27,172 bases of DNA, from assembly GCA_017407305.1 (NCBI GenBank), contig JAFQWS010000014.1, forward strand, positions 1 through 27,172. Reading direction: 5' to 3'. The stretch comes from Clostridia bacterium (lineage in GTDB: Bacteria; Bacillota; Clostridia; Christensenellales; CAG-314). The notes below the pieces were generated by a model. The model saw nothing but the letters and a program-made list of their open reading frames with translations, ran no database searches and was not told the origin of the DNA. A program made the position numbers and the translations under genes. Shown piece after piece: positions 15,188 through 22,344 of the stretch. Position 1 is the first letter of the stretch, and each line of letters begins with the position of its first letter.

Positions 15188-15331
15188 TTAAATTCCATAT
15201 TTTCTAAAAAGAGCATCAATTTTTGCCACCAACGCGTCGTCAATTACGTCGTCATACGACCAAGAGTAAAGTTTTCTTTCAATTTCATCCAAATCAAATT
15301 CCTCTTTGAAAAATACTTCGTTGTTGTTCAT
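15188..15331 (-). CDS. Small acidic protein of unknown function (47 aa)
   Basis: A 47-aa frame starting ATG at 15329-15331 with AAAGGAG 9 bases before it and a convincing minus-strand promoter upstream. The protein begins MNNNEVFFKEEFDLDEIERK and is rich in Asp/Glu; it is predicted mostly helical, with no membrane segment or cysteine motif. I recognise no family. A good ribosome binding site, promoter and downstream terminator all agree that it is a real gene. It lies alone between the convergent ddl operon and the divergent nrdR. Confidence 0.7.
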   Translation of the reverse strand: MNNNEVFFKEEFDLDEIERKLYSWSYDDVIDDALVAKIDALFRKYGI

Positions 15332-15375
15332 ATTGATTTTCTCCTTTGTTTGTTTACACCAGAATTTTAGCACAT

Positions 15376-15405
15376 ATTATATGACAATGGGTGTCAATAT
15401 TGCAA
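15376..15405 (-). promoter_or_regulatory. Promoter of the 47-aa gene with palindrome in the spacer
   Basis: On the minus strand, TTGCAA (complement of 15400-15405), 18-bp spacer, TATAAT (complement of 15376-15381). The inverted repeat TGACA-ATGGG-TGTCA (15382-15396) fills the spacer next to the -10 box, as an operator would. Confidence 0.65.
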
Positions 15406-15470
15406 AAGTTTTTTAAATTTTTTTTAATTATTTTTGCAAAACAAATTGTCAAAAAAAACGGCTGTTGTTA

Positions 15471-15499
15471 TAGACATTACTTTGTGCATTTGATATAAT
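15471..15499 (+). promoter_or_regulatory. Promoter of nrdR
   Basis: TAGACA (15471-15476), 17-bp spacer, TATAAT (15494-15499) with extended -10 TG at 15491-15492. The leader is about 53 bases. Confidence 0.8.
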
Positions 15500-15559
15500 T
15501 TAATCAAACAAAGAAGTTTGCTCAAGGCAAAAAAAGAATAAAAGTTACGGAAAAAGATT

Positions 15560-16030
15560 ATGAAATGCTTATATTGTGGAAAAGAAAACAGCAAAGTTAT
15601 TGACTCTCGTCCGGCAGATGACGGAAAGGCAATCAGAAGAAGACGCGAATGCGAAAATTGTGGCAGAAGATTTACTACCTTCGAAACAATTGAAATGGTG
15701 CCCATGCTTGTTGTCAAGCGTGATGGAACGCGTCAACAATTTGACAAGACAAAACTTAAAAACGGCATTTTGCGTGCTTGCGAAAAGAGAAAAATTTCCA
15801 TGGCTCAAATTGATGAAATGGTGGACGCCATAGAAAAGGAACTTTTCAACAGTTTGGACAGCGAAATTTCCTCTCAAAAGATTGGGGATATGGTTATGGG
15901 GAAATTGAAAGACGTAGATGAAGTCGCCTACATCCGTTTTGCAGCAGTTTACAAACAATTCAAAGATTCCAACACTTTCTTTGAAGAAATGAGCAAAATT
16001 TTCCCCAACTCTGGCAACGACAAAAAGTAG
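15560..16030 (+). CDS. nrdR: Transcriptional repressor NrdR
   Basis: 156 aa, the standard length. A zinc ribbon with Cys3/Cys6 (KCLYCG) and the CENCG pair near residues 31-34, followed by GRRFTTFE, then an ATP-cone domain (about 49-139, starting VVKRDGTRQQFD). NrdR senses ATP/dATP and represses ribonucleotide reductase operons, so it acts in trans; no reductase gene or obvious NrdR box pair is in this window. ACGGA before the ATG is a modest ribosome binding site. It is followed 11 bases later by a kinase-like gene on the same transcript. Confidence 0.97.
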   Translation: MKCLYCGKENSKVIDSRPADDGKAIRRRRECENCGRRFTTFETIEMVPMLVVKRDGTRQQFDKTKLKNGILRACEKRKISMAQIDEMVDAIEKELFNSLDSEISSQKIGDMVMGKLKDVDEVAYIRFAAVYKQFKDSNTFFEEMSKIFPNSGNDKK

Positions 16031-16041
16031 GAGTGTCTCAA

Positions 16042-17076
16042 TTGATCAAATATTTAAAACACAACTACACAAAACGTCCTTTGATGAAAGGTCAAGACTT
16101 TCTAAAGATGATTTATCAAGCCGAATTTGGCATTGCACATTTGCAAAGAGCCTCCGACGTCTTGTCTTTGATTGAAGAATGCTCTTTGATAAAAGATTTT
16201 ACCCAACCTTTGTTTGAAGAAATTTCCGACAAAATGTGTCGCATAAATTTGGGTGCTTGTCAAAAAATGGAAATTCCCATGCAAACGGTGTCGGCAGTGG
16301 TGTCAAAAACGACCAAAACGGACGGCAATTTGCTCAGTTTGGAAAAGCGTTGTGATGATTTTTTGCAATTGGTACAATCCAAGTTTGTGCATATTCCATT
16401 TTTTGCCACCAAAAACTTGGTTACGGACTTTTTAAAAGCCCCCACCCATATGCATCACTCTGCATCATATAGACAAAATTATGATCCTCACTATCGCATT
16501 GCCTTGACGAAACACGCACAAATTTTGCCCTTGCTTTCGGCAATAGATAAGTATTGCGAAAGAAACTTGGTGTGCTTTGTCGCCATAGACGGCGATGCCT
16601 GTTCGGGAAAAACAACCGTTGCCACTCAGTTGCAAGAGTACTATCCCGACAGTTACGTCATCCATTGTGACGATTTCTTTTTGCCCCCTGAACGCAAGAC
16701 GGAGCAAAGAATGTCGGAAGTGGGAGGCAACGTCGATTACGAAAGGTTGGAAGAAACGCTCTCCCAAGCAAAACTCAACCTACCTTTTGAATACCAAAAG
16801 TACAATTGTTATTCCAACGCCTATCAAAGGGTGGCAGTACAACCCAAACGAGTGGTGATTGTGGAAGGAACGTACAGCCTAAGGCAAAATCTAAAAGACT
16901 TTTTTGACGTCAAATGTCGTTTGACAATCAACAAAGACACTCAACAAAAAAGACTTTTGCAACGCAACCCCCAACTTATGACGCAGTTTAACACCGTTTG
17001 GTTGCCTCAAGAAGCAAAATACTTTTCCCAAAATGATTTTGAAGACGCGATAACTCTTTCAATGGAAAAACTTTAA
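16042..17076 (+). CDS. Uridine-kinase-like P-loop protein with extra N-terminal domain
   Basis: 344 aa. The C-terminal half is a P-loop kinase of the uridine kinase/phosphoribulokinase type: Walker A GDACSGKTT at 184-192, CDDFFLP near 210, VEGTYSL near 275 and a lid-like KRLLQRNP. The first about 165 residues form a separate domain with conserved-looking YQAEFGIAHL, RINLGACQK and HHSASYRQNYDPHYR, which I have no function for. I chose TTG at 16042, since GTAGGAG lies 8 bases before it; a GTG at 16033 overlaps that site. It follows nrdR by 11 bases. It may phosphorylate a nucleoside or other small molecule, but the substrate is unproven. Confidence 0.78.
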   Translation: MIKYLKHNYTKRPLMKGQDFLKMIYQAEFGIAHLQRASDVLSLIEECSLIKDFTQPLFEEISDKMCRINLGACQKMEIPMQTVSAVVSKTTKTDGNLLSLEKRCDDFLQLVQSKFVHIPFFATKNLVTDFLKAPTHMHHSASYRQNYDPHYRIALTKHAQILPLLSAIDKYCERNLVCFVAIDGDACSGKTTVATQLQEYYPDSYVIHCDDFFLPPERKTEQRMSEVGGNVDYERLEETLSQAKLNLPFEYQKYNCYSNAYQRVAVQPKRVVIVEGTYSLRQNLKDFFDVKCRLTINKDTQQKRLLQRNPQLMTQFNTVWLPQEAKYFSQNDFEDAITLSMEKL

Positions 17077-17108
17077 AAAAAACACTTGCTGGTTGCAAGT
17101 GTTTTTTT
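17075..17108 (+). terminator. Terminator of nrdR-kinase operon
   Basis: A 14-bp stem centred on ACACTTGC/GCAAGTGT (17076-17089 with 17095-17108) ending in seven T. It begins at the kinase stop codon. Confidence 0.9.
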
Positions 17109-17122
17109 GATGGTGGTGCAAT

Positions 17123-17153
17123 AAAAAAAGGTATGTTGAAAACATACCTTTTT
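17123..17153 (-). terminator. Terminator of rpsT
   Basis: GGTATGTT (17130-17137) pairs with AACATACC (17141-17148) and A/T runs extend the stem. Read on the minus strand it ends in seven T, 11 bases after the rpsT stop codon. It can also act on the plus strand. Confidence 0.88.
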
Positions 17154-17163
17154 GTTTCATTGA

Positions 17164-17679
17164 TTATTCAACGTCTGCTTTTTTTGCTTTCTTTGCTTTG
17201 GGTGCAACTGCGGGTTTGCTCAAATCGATGTTTTGAATGGCTTCCTTTTTGCTACCTTTTTTTGCAGGTTGAGGATTTTTTGCAGCTTCTTTTTTCTTTT
17301 TGGCTTCGTTGATTGCCTTTTTGATTTCTTCTGCTTCTGCTGCTTTTCTTGCTGCTGCTGCCTTTTGTTCTTGTTGTTTAAGGGCTTTTGCATCAATTTT
17401 TACGACAATGATACCTTTTTCAAGTTGAGAAAGGGTTCTTGCGATTTGGCTCTTTTTGTGGTTTGCTGCATTCTTATGAATAACGTGCTTGTGTGCTGCG
17501 TTGTCAATTTTTGCAACAGCAACAGGCAAAAGTTGTTTTGCCAATTCCAAGTCGTTTTTAGAAATTGCTTCGTTAAACTTTTTAACGGCAGTTTTCATTT
17601 GAGATGCGACCATTTGATTTTGGAGTCTTTTAGTTTGGGAAACTTTAACTCTCTTTTTTGCGGATTTAATATTAGGCAT
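17164..17679 (-). CDS. rpsT: Small ribosomal subunit protein bS20 with C-terminal extension
   Basis: 171 aa; residues 1-86 are bS20 (MPNIKSAKKRVKVSQTKR start, then HKNAANHKKSQIARTL), which binds 16S rRNA early in assembly. Residues 87-171 are an extra tail rich in Lys, Ala and Glu, with a helical A-A-A-R-K-A-A-E-A-E-E-I segment then PAKKG and KAKKAKK repeats. Usual bS20 is 85-90 aa. The extension is in frame with the same start, ends just before the terminator, and shares the codon bias, so it is not a frameshift artefact. AAGGAG lies 7 bases before the ATG at 17677-17679. Confidence 0.95.
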   Translation of the reverse strand: MPNIKSAKKRVKVSQTKRLQNQMVASQMKTAVKKFNEAISKNDLELAKQLLPVAVAKIDNAAHKHVIHKNAANHKKSQIARTLSQLEKGIIVVKIDAKALKQQEQKAAAARKAAEAEEIKKAINEAKKKKEAAKNPQPAKKGSKKEAIQNIDLSKPAVAPKAKKAKKADVE

Positions 17680-17720
17680 TTGTATCTCCTTTTTTTTACA
17701 AACGAAAATTTAGCCTTAAT

Positions 17721-17749
17721 ATATTATCACACTTGTTTCAACAAATCAA
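17721..17749 (-). promoter_or_regulatory. Promoter of rpsT
   Basis: On the minus strand TTGATT (complement of 17744-17749), 17-bp spacer, TAATAT (complement of 17721-17726). A start near 17714 gives a 35-base leader. Confidence 0.7.
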
Positions 17750-17807
17750 GTTATTTTACACATAAAAACAAGCAAAAAAGCTCTGCATTTTGACGTTTTC
17801 CCTTTAA

Positions 17808-17813
17808 TATAAT
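17808..17813 (+). promoter_or_regulatory. -10 box of murI, leaderless arrangement
   Basis: TATAAT ends 7 bases before the murI ATG at 17821, so the start site would fall on or one base before the A of the ATG. A TTGACG lies at 17790-17795, 12 bases upstream, too close for a normal -35; the hexamer at the correct distance (17785-17790) is poor. No Shine-Dalgarno sequence is present. Confidence 0.55.
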
Positions 17814-17820
17814 ATTTTAT

Positions 17821-18561
17821 ATGGAAAATTCAAGATATAACGGGTTGAAAATTGCAATAGCAGACAGCGGTGCAGGTGGAATAAACCTTCTAAAAAAGTT
17901 GTATTACACTTTGCCCGCCCATTACGTTTACTTTGCTGATTTGAAAAATTTCCCCTATGGCAACAAAGGGGCGCACGAATTGTACCAAATTGGCAAGGCA
18001 ATTGTGGAAAGATTTTTGGACTTTGATGCAGTGGTTTTTGCGTGCAACACTATGTCGCAAAACTGCCTGTCGGCATTACAAAATGCCTTTCCAAACAAAA
18101 AGATAATCGGTTGCACACCTCCTGTCAACCAAGCGTCAACCTATACGGCAAACAACTTTGTGCTTTTGGCAACTCCCTCCACCATAAAGGCCACCAAGCG
18201 TTTGCCCTATTGTGCAATACCATTGGGCGCAGAAGAACTTGCTTCTTTGGTGGAGAACAATCAAAAGGACAGCGAAATTCTTGCCTATTTGGAACAGTTG
18301 TTTGCCACCGTTGACAAACCTTTCGATTGCATTGTGCTTGGTTGCACCCATTACTCGTCACTGAAAACGTTGCTTTACCGAATGTACCCTGCCATTAAAA
18401 TTTTTGACAGTGTTGACGGTGTTGCCAATCGCATAAAAAAGACCTTCAAAAGTCGCATCCGTGGGCAAAACGTCTTTTCAACGGTGCAGTTTGAAAGTTT
18501 TGACGACAACCTTTTGGAAAAATACTCAAAAATAATAAGTCAGTTTACTGAATTTCCTTGA
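17821..18561 (+). CDS. murI: Glutamate racemase
   Basis: 246 aa. ADSGAGG at residues 14-20 replaces the usual FDSGVGG; the two catalytic cysteines are Cys75 in ACNTMS and Cys175 in LGCTHY. FADLKNFPYGNKG is the family's substrate loop (usually DTANFPYG-x-K). It makes D-glutamate for peptidoglycan. It has its own likely leaderless promoter and lacks a ribosome binding site; an in-frame TTG at codon 9 would also give a plausible start. The promoter of the next gene overlaps its stop codon. Confidence 0.93.
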   Translation: MENSRYNGLKIAIADSGAGGINLLKKLYYTLPAHYVYFADLKNFPYGNKGAHELYQIGKAIVERFLDFDAVVFACNTMSQNCLSALQNAFPNKKIIGCTPPVNQASTYTANNFVLLATPSTIKATKRLPYCAIPLGAEELASLVENNQKDSEILAYLEQLFATVDKPFDCIVLGCTHYSSLKTLLYRMYPAIKIFDSVDGVANRIKKTFKSRIRGQNVFSTVQFESFDDNLLEKYSKIISQFTEFP

Positions 18562-18586
18562 TTAAAGGTAATTTTTAGTATATAAT
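18558..18586 (+). promoter_or_regulatory. Promoter of the EF-G-like gene
   Basis: TTGATT (18558-18563), 17-bp spacer, TATAAT (18581-18586). A 6-bp hairpin TGTGTC/GACACA (18598-18603 with 18608-18613) lies at the 5' end of the leader. Confidence 0.87.
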
Positions 18587-18640
18587 TGACGCGTATGTGT
18601 GTCCAAAGACACAATTTTGAAAAGGGAGTATTTATTCACT

Positions 18641-20662
18641 ATGGCAAATCAAGCAAAAGACATCAGAAACATTGCTCTTATCGGACACAGTGGCGAAGGT
18701 AAAACCACTCTTGCAGAAGCAATGTTGTTTTTGGCAAAAGCTATTGACAGACAAGGCCGTGTTGACGACGGCAACAGCACAATGGACTTTGACCCCGAAG
18801 AAATTGCAAAGAAAATTTCCATTTCCTTGGCAATGGCAAACTTGACGTACAAAGGAACAAAGATCAACATTTTGGACGTTCCCGGTTACTTTGACTTTGA
18901 AGGCGAATTTGTAGAAGCATTGTCCGTTGCAGACTGCGCAATCGTTGTTACACAAGCAAGTGGCAACTTGTCCGTAGGTACAGAAAAAGCATTGGACTAC
19001 TGCACAGCACACAAAATCCCTTGCATGATTTTCGTCAGTGGTCTTGACAAAGAAAACTGCAATTATTTGGCAACTGTTGAAGCAATTCAAGCAAGATATT
19101 CCAAGGCAACGTCCTTGTTCTTGCCCAACATGAAAGGTGGCTTCAATGGTTACGTAGATATCGTTTCCGGCAAATACTTTGACGTTACAGCCCCCGACGT
19201 TGCAAAAGACGTTCCCGCAGACTTGGCAGGTCAAGTAGAAGACGTTCGCTCCAAAGTGGTGGAAGCAGCAGCCGAAACAGACGACGAACTTATGATGAAA
19301 TTCTTCGAAGGTGAAGAACTCACAATTGAAGAAATCACATCTGCAATCAAAAATGGTGTATGCCAATGTTCCACAATCCCCGTTTTGGGCGGTTCTGCAA
19401 CAGCACAAAAAGGTATCGCCAACTTGTTGTCCTTCATCGTGGCATCTTTGCCCGATGCAACAACAAACGCAATTGGTACAGCAGACGGACAACTTGTCCT
19501 TCGCGTATTCAAGACAATCGTTGACCCCTTCGTTGGCAGACTTTCCATGTTCAAAGTTTTGTCTGGCACACTCAAAGGTGGCCTTACACTTAAAAACGTC
19601 AACAAAGACACAACGGAAAAAACAAGTTCTATTTACTACCTCAAAGGTAAAAAACAAGAACCTTGTGATGCAGTTGTCGCAGGTGATATGGGCGCAATGA
19701 GCAAACTCGTCGTTACAACAACAGGCGACGTTCTTTGCGAAAAAGACGCACCCGACCTTGCACCCATTGCAATGCCTCGTCCCGTTTTGTCCATGGCAGT
19801 TTATGCAGCAAAGAAAGGCGACGAAGATAAAATCTTCGCAGGCTTGTCCAAACTTAAAGACGAAGACATTTCCTTCTCCGTCACAAAAGATCCCGAAACA
19901 GGCGAAATGCTTCTTTCCGGTGTTGGCGAAACACAACTTGACATTTTGTGCAGAAAGCTCAAAAACAAGTTTGGCGTTGAAGCAGTTTTGAAAGAACCCC
20001 GCATTGCATACAGAGAAACAATCAAGAGAAAGATTGAAGCCGAAGGTAAACACAAAAAGCAAACTGGTGGCGCAGGTCAATACGGTCACTGCAAAGTTCG
20101 CTTTGAACCCGGTGCAGCAGACGGCGAATTCGAATTTGTTGATGCAGTCGTTGGTGGTGCAGTTCCCAAACAATACATCCCTGCAGTAGAAAAAGGTTTG
20201 CGTCAAGCAGTTGCTCACGGCGTATTGGCAGGTTATCCTATGGTCAACTTGAAAGCAACATTGTTCGACGGTAGCTCTCACCCTGTTGACAGTAAGGAAA
20301 TTGCATACGTATCCGCAGCAAAATTGGCATACGCACATTTGAAAGATGCAGGCCCTACAATTTTGGAACCCATCTACGAATTGACAATCATTGTTCCCGA
20401 CAGCTTCTTGGGCGACATCATGGGCGACATGAACAAACGTCGTGGTAGAATTATGGGTACAGAATCTGCAAATGGCAAACAAACAGTCACAGCAGAAGCA
20501 CCCATGAGTGAAATCACAAAATACGCAACAGACCTTCGTTCCATGACACAAGGCAGAGGATCCTTCTCTCTCAGCTTTGCACGTTATGAAGAAGTTCCCG
20601 CAAACGCAATTCCCAAAATTGTCGAAGAAGCAAAGAAACTTCAAGAAGAAGAAAACAAATAA
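18641..20662 (+). CDS. Elongation factor G-like GTPase
   Basis: 673 aa with the full EF-G domain plan. G1 is GHSGEGKT (15-22). G2 lacks the usual RGITI and reads KKISIS. G3 is DVPGYFDF (79-86), with Tyr83 where canonical EF-G has the catalytic His of DTPGH. G4 is SGLDKEN (133-139) instead of NKMD. Domains III-V follow, with GGAGQYGHCKVRFEP and GRIMGTES. These changes are typical of the EF-G-like (FusA2-type) paralogs; their role is less certain than that of EF-G. It is a single-gene unit with strong promoter and terminator and highly biased codons, so it is probably well expressed. The ATG at 18641 has GGGAG 12 bases before it, an unusually long spacing. A canonical fusA would be elsewhere. 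Confidence 0.92.
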   Translation: MANQAKDIRNIALIGHSGEGKTTLAEAMLFLAKAIDRQGRVDDGNSTMDFDPEEIAKKISISLAMANLTYKGTKINILDVPGYFDFEGEFVEALSVADCAIVVTQASGNLSVGTEKALDYCTAHKIPCMIFVSGLDKENCNYLATVEAIQARYSKATSLFLPNMKGGFNGYVDIVSGKYFDVTAPDVAKDVPADLAGQVEDVRSKVVEAAAETDDELMMKFFEGEELTIEEITSAIKNGVCQCSTIPVLGGSATAQKGIANLLSFIVASLPDATTNAIGTADGQLVLRVFKTIVDPFVGRLSMFKVLSGTLKGGLTLKNVNKDTTEKTSSIYYLKGKKQEPCDAVVAGDMGAMSKLVVTTTGDVLCEKDAPDLAPIAMPRPVLSMAVYAAKKGDEDKIFAGLSKLKDEDISFSVTKDPETGEMLLSGVGETQLDILCRKLKNKFGVEAVLKEPRIAYRETIKRKIEAEGKHKKQTGGAGQYGHCKVRFEPGAADGEFEFVDAVVGGAVPKQYIPAVEKGLRQAVAHGVLAGYPMVNLKATLFDGSSHPVDSKEIAYVSAAKLAYAHLKDAGPTILEPIYELTIIVPDSFLGDIMGDMNKRRGRIMGTESANGKQTVTAEAPMSEITKYATDLRSMTQGRGSFSLSFARYEEVPANAIPKIVEEAKKLQEEENK

Positions 20663-20673
20663 TTTATTGCAAT

Positions 20674-20711
20674 AAAAAAGCGAAAAGCCAAGAGGCTTTT
20701 CGCTTTTTTTT
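20674..20711 (+). terminator. Terminator of the EF-G-like gene
   Basis: A 16-bp stem (20674-20689 with 20694-20709), core GCGAAAAGCC/GGCTTTTCGC, AAGA loop, T-run. Confidence 0.95.
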
Positions 20712-20726
20712 GATATAAATTCAGTA

Positions 20727-20755
20727 TTGACTATTTGACAAGCATATAGTATAAT
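20727..20755 (+). promoter_or_regulatory. Promoter of the NfeD-SPFH operon
   Basis: TTGACT (20727-20732), 17-bp spacer, TATAAT (20750-20755). An in-frame ATG at 20754 overlaps the -10 box, which rules it out as the NfeD start. Confidence 0.85.
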
Positions 20756-20813
20756 GTATTTGGAGAAGGTTGGAACAATTCTTCTCAATACAAAAAAGGA
20801 GGCCATTGGTATT

Positions 20814-21239
20814 ATGGTATGGATTTGGCTAGGAGTTATGATTGCATCCCTCGTTGTTGAAATCAGCACAATGGGCTTTTTCAGTATTTGGTTTGCCGTT
20901 GGTGCTCTCGTGGCAATGATTTTGGCTTTGATCCCTGGCATTGGTCCTTGGGTTCAAATTATCGTTTTTGCAACCGTTTCCGTTGTGTCTTTTGTATTTT
21001 TAAGAAAATACGTCGTGCAACATTTTTCCAAAGGCAAGGAAGAATTCAATGCACAAAAAATGCTCAACAAAAAAGTTAGAATGTTGACGCAAGCAGATTT
21101 TGACACACTTGGTACAGCAGAAGTGGACGGCGTGGCCTGGAGCATAAAATCACAAGACGGAGAAGTTTTACAAGCAGGCGAAATTGTTGAAATCGTCGGT
21201 TTGGAAGGCAACAAATATATTGCAAAAAAAGTATCATAA
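20814..21239 (+). CDS. NfeD-like membrane protein
   Basis: 141 aa: two or three N-terminal helices (about 3-70, with GFFSIWFAVGALVAMILAL) then a soluble C-terminal OB-fold domain (about 85-141) with the family's G-x-A-x-V-D-G-V-A-W pattern and a final E-I-V-G-L-E. This is the short NfeD class that pairs with an SPFH partner in membrane microdomains, and the partner gene follows 33 bases later. Start: ATG at 20814 with AAGGAGG upstream (spacing 11). The Rossmann/ClpP-type protease domain of long NfeD proteins is absent. Confidence 0.9.
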   Translation: MVWIWLGVMIASLVVEISTMGFFSIWFAVGALVAMILALIPGIGPWVQIIVFATVSVVSFVFLRKYVVQHFSKGKEEFNAQKMLNKKVRMLTQADFDTLGTAEVDGVAWSIKSQDGEVLQAGEIVEIVGLEGNKYIAKKVS

Positions 21240-21272
21240 TTTAATTAGAACACATTTCAGGAGGAAACAAAA

Positions 21273-22220
21273 ATGGTATTAAACGTACTCGCAGCACTTA
21301 CCCTTCCCCAAACGATCGGTTTGATTTTTGGCATTTTGGCAGGTATCGCACTTATTATTGCAGCATCTTGCATTCGCATCGTACGTCAATCTACGGCAGT
21401 TATCGTGGAAAGACTTGGTAAATACAAGAAAACGTGGGACACAGGTTTCCATATGCTCGTTCCTTTCATTGAACGTGCTTCTGCACCCATTTCACTCAAA
21501 GAAATCGTTGCAGACTTCAAACCTCAACCCGTTATCACAAAGGACAACGTAACAATGCAAATTGATACGGTTGTTTATTTCCAAGTTACAGATCCCAAAC
21601 TTTTCACCTATGGTGTAGAAAGACCCTTGGCAGCAATTGAAAATTTGACGGCAACAACGTTGAGAAATATTGTCGGTGAATTGGAATTGGACGAAACGTT
21701 GACATCTCGTGACACAGTCAACTACAAAATGCGTGAAGTTTTGGACAAAGCAACAGACCCTTGGGGTATCAAAATTACACGTGTCGAACTTAAAAACATT
21801 TTGCCCCCCAAAGATATTCAAAACGCAATGGAAAAACAAATGCGTGCAGAACGTGAAAGACGTGAAGCAATTTTGCAAGCAGAGGGCGAAAAAGCAAGTC
21901 AAATTCTTATTGCAGAAGGTGAAAAACAATCCAAGATTTTGAAGGCAGAAGGTGACAAACAAGTTGTCATTTTGGCAGCAGAAGCAAGGAAACAAGCATA
22001 TATTGCAGAAGCAGAAGGTAAAGCACAAGCAATTCAACTTATCAATGATGCAAACCCCAACGCAGCATACGTAACGTTGGAAGGCTACAAAGCATTGACA
22101 GACGTAGCAGATGGTCAATCCACAAAGATCATCATCCCTTCGGAAATTCAAAACGTTGCAGGTTTGTTTGCAAGTGTTTCCGAAACGCTCAAAGATCCCG
22201 CATCAAAATCCAAGAAGTAA
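21273..22220 (+). CDS. SPFH-domain (stomatin/prohibitin-like) membrane protein
   Basis: 315 aa. One N-terminal helix (about 10-34), then the SPFH domain (about 37-200: QSTAVIVERLGKY, then the TKDNVTMQIDTVVYFQV strand and RNIVGELELDETLTSRD), and a long Ala/Glu/Lys coiled coil (200-265) of repeated AEGEKQ units, ending with a Lys-rich tail. This is the QmcA/stomatin-like group that oligomerises on the inner membrane and works with NfeD. AGGAGG lies 7 bases before the ATG. Likely role in membrane organisation and stress response, by family. Confidence 0.93.
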   Translation: MVLNVLAALTLPQTIGLIFGILAGIALIIAASCIRIVRQSTAVIVERLGKYKKTWDTGFHMLVPFIERASAPISLKEIVADFKPQPVITKDNVTMQIDTVVYFQVTDPKLFTYGVERPLAAIENLTATTLRNIVGELELDETLTSRDTVNYKMREVLDKATDPWGIKITRVELKNILPPKDIQNAMEKQMRAERERREAILQAEGEKASQILIAEGEKQSKILKAEGDKQVVILAAEARKQAYIAEAEGKAQAIQLINDANPNAAYVTLEGYKALTDVADGQSTKIIIPSEIQNVAGLFASVSETLKDPASKSKK

Positions 22221-22232
22221 TTAAACACAGCT

Positions 22233-22265
22233 AAAAAAGACGGACGAAAAGTCCGTCTTTTTTTC
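22233..22265 (+). terminator. Terminator of NfeD-SPFH operon
   Basis: A 13-bp stem (22233-22245 with 22251-22263), core GACGGAC/GTCCGTC, GAAAA loop, T-run. Confidence 0.95.
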
Positions 22266-22291
22266 TTAGGAAAAGGTTGTTTTTTTTGATA

Positions 22292-22321
22292 TTGACAATG
22301 CCCATTGTCGTGTGATAAAAT
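22292..22321 (+). promoter_or_regulatory. Promoter of the lgt operon with a 16-bp palindrome
   Basis: TTGACA (22292-22297), 18-bp spacer, TAAAAT (22316-22321). The perfect palindrome GACAATGCCCATTGTC (22294-22309) starts inside the -35 box and covers half the spacer, so a dimeric repressor could bind there. Confidence 0.7.
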
Positions 22322-22344
22322 ATCAAAGTTAAAAGGAGCGTATT

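Noticed and set aside
18632..20941. A 769-codon minus-strand frame opposite the EF-G-like gene
   Set aside because: Cys/Phe-rich shadow of an identified GTPase; no promoter or start signal; it crosses a terminator and promoter of plus-strand units.
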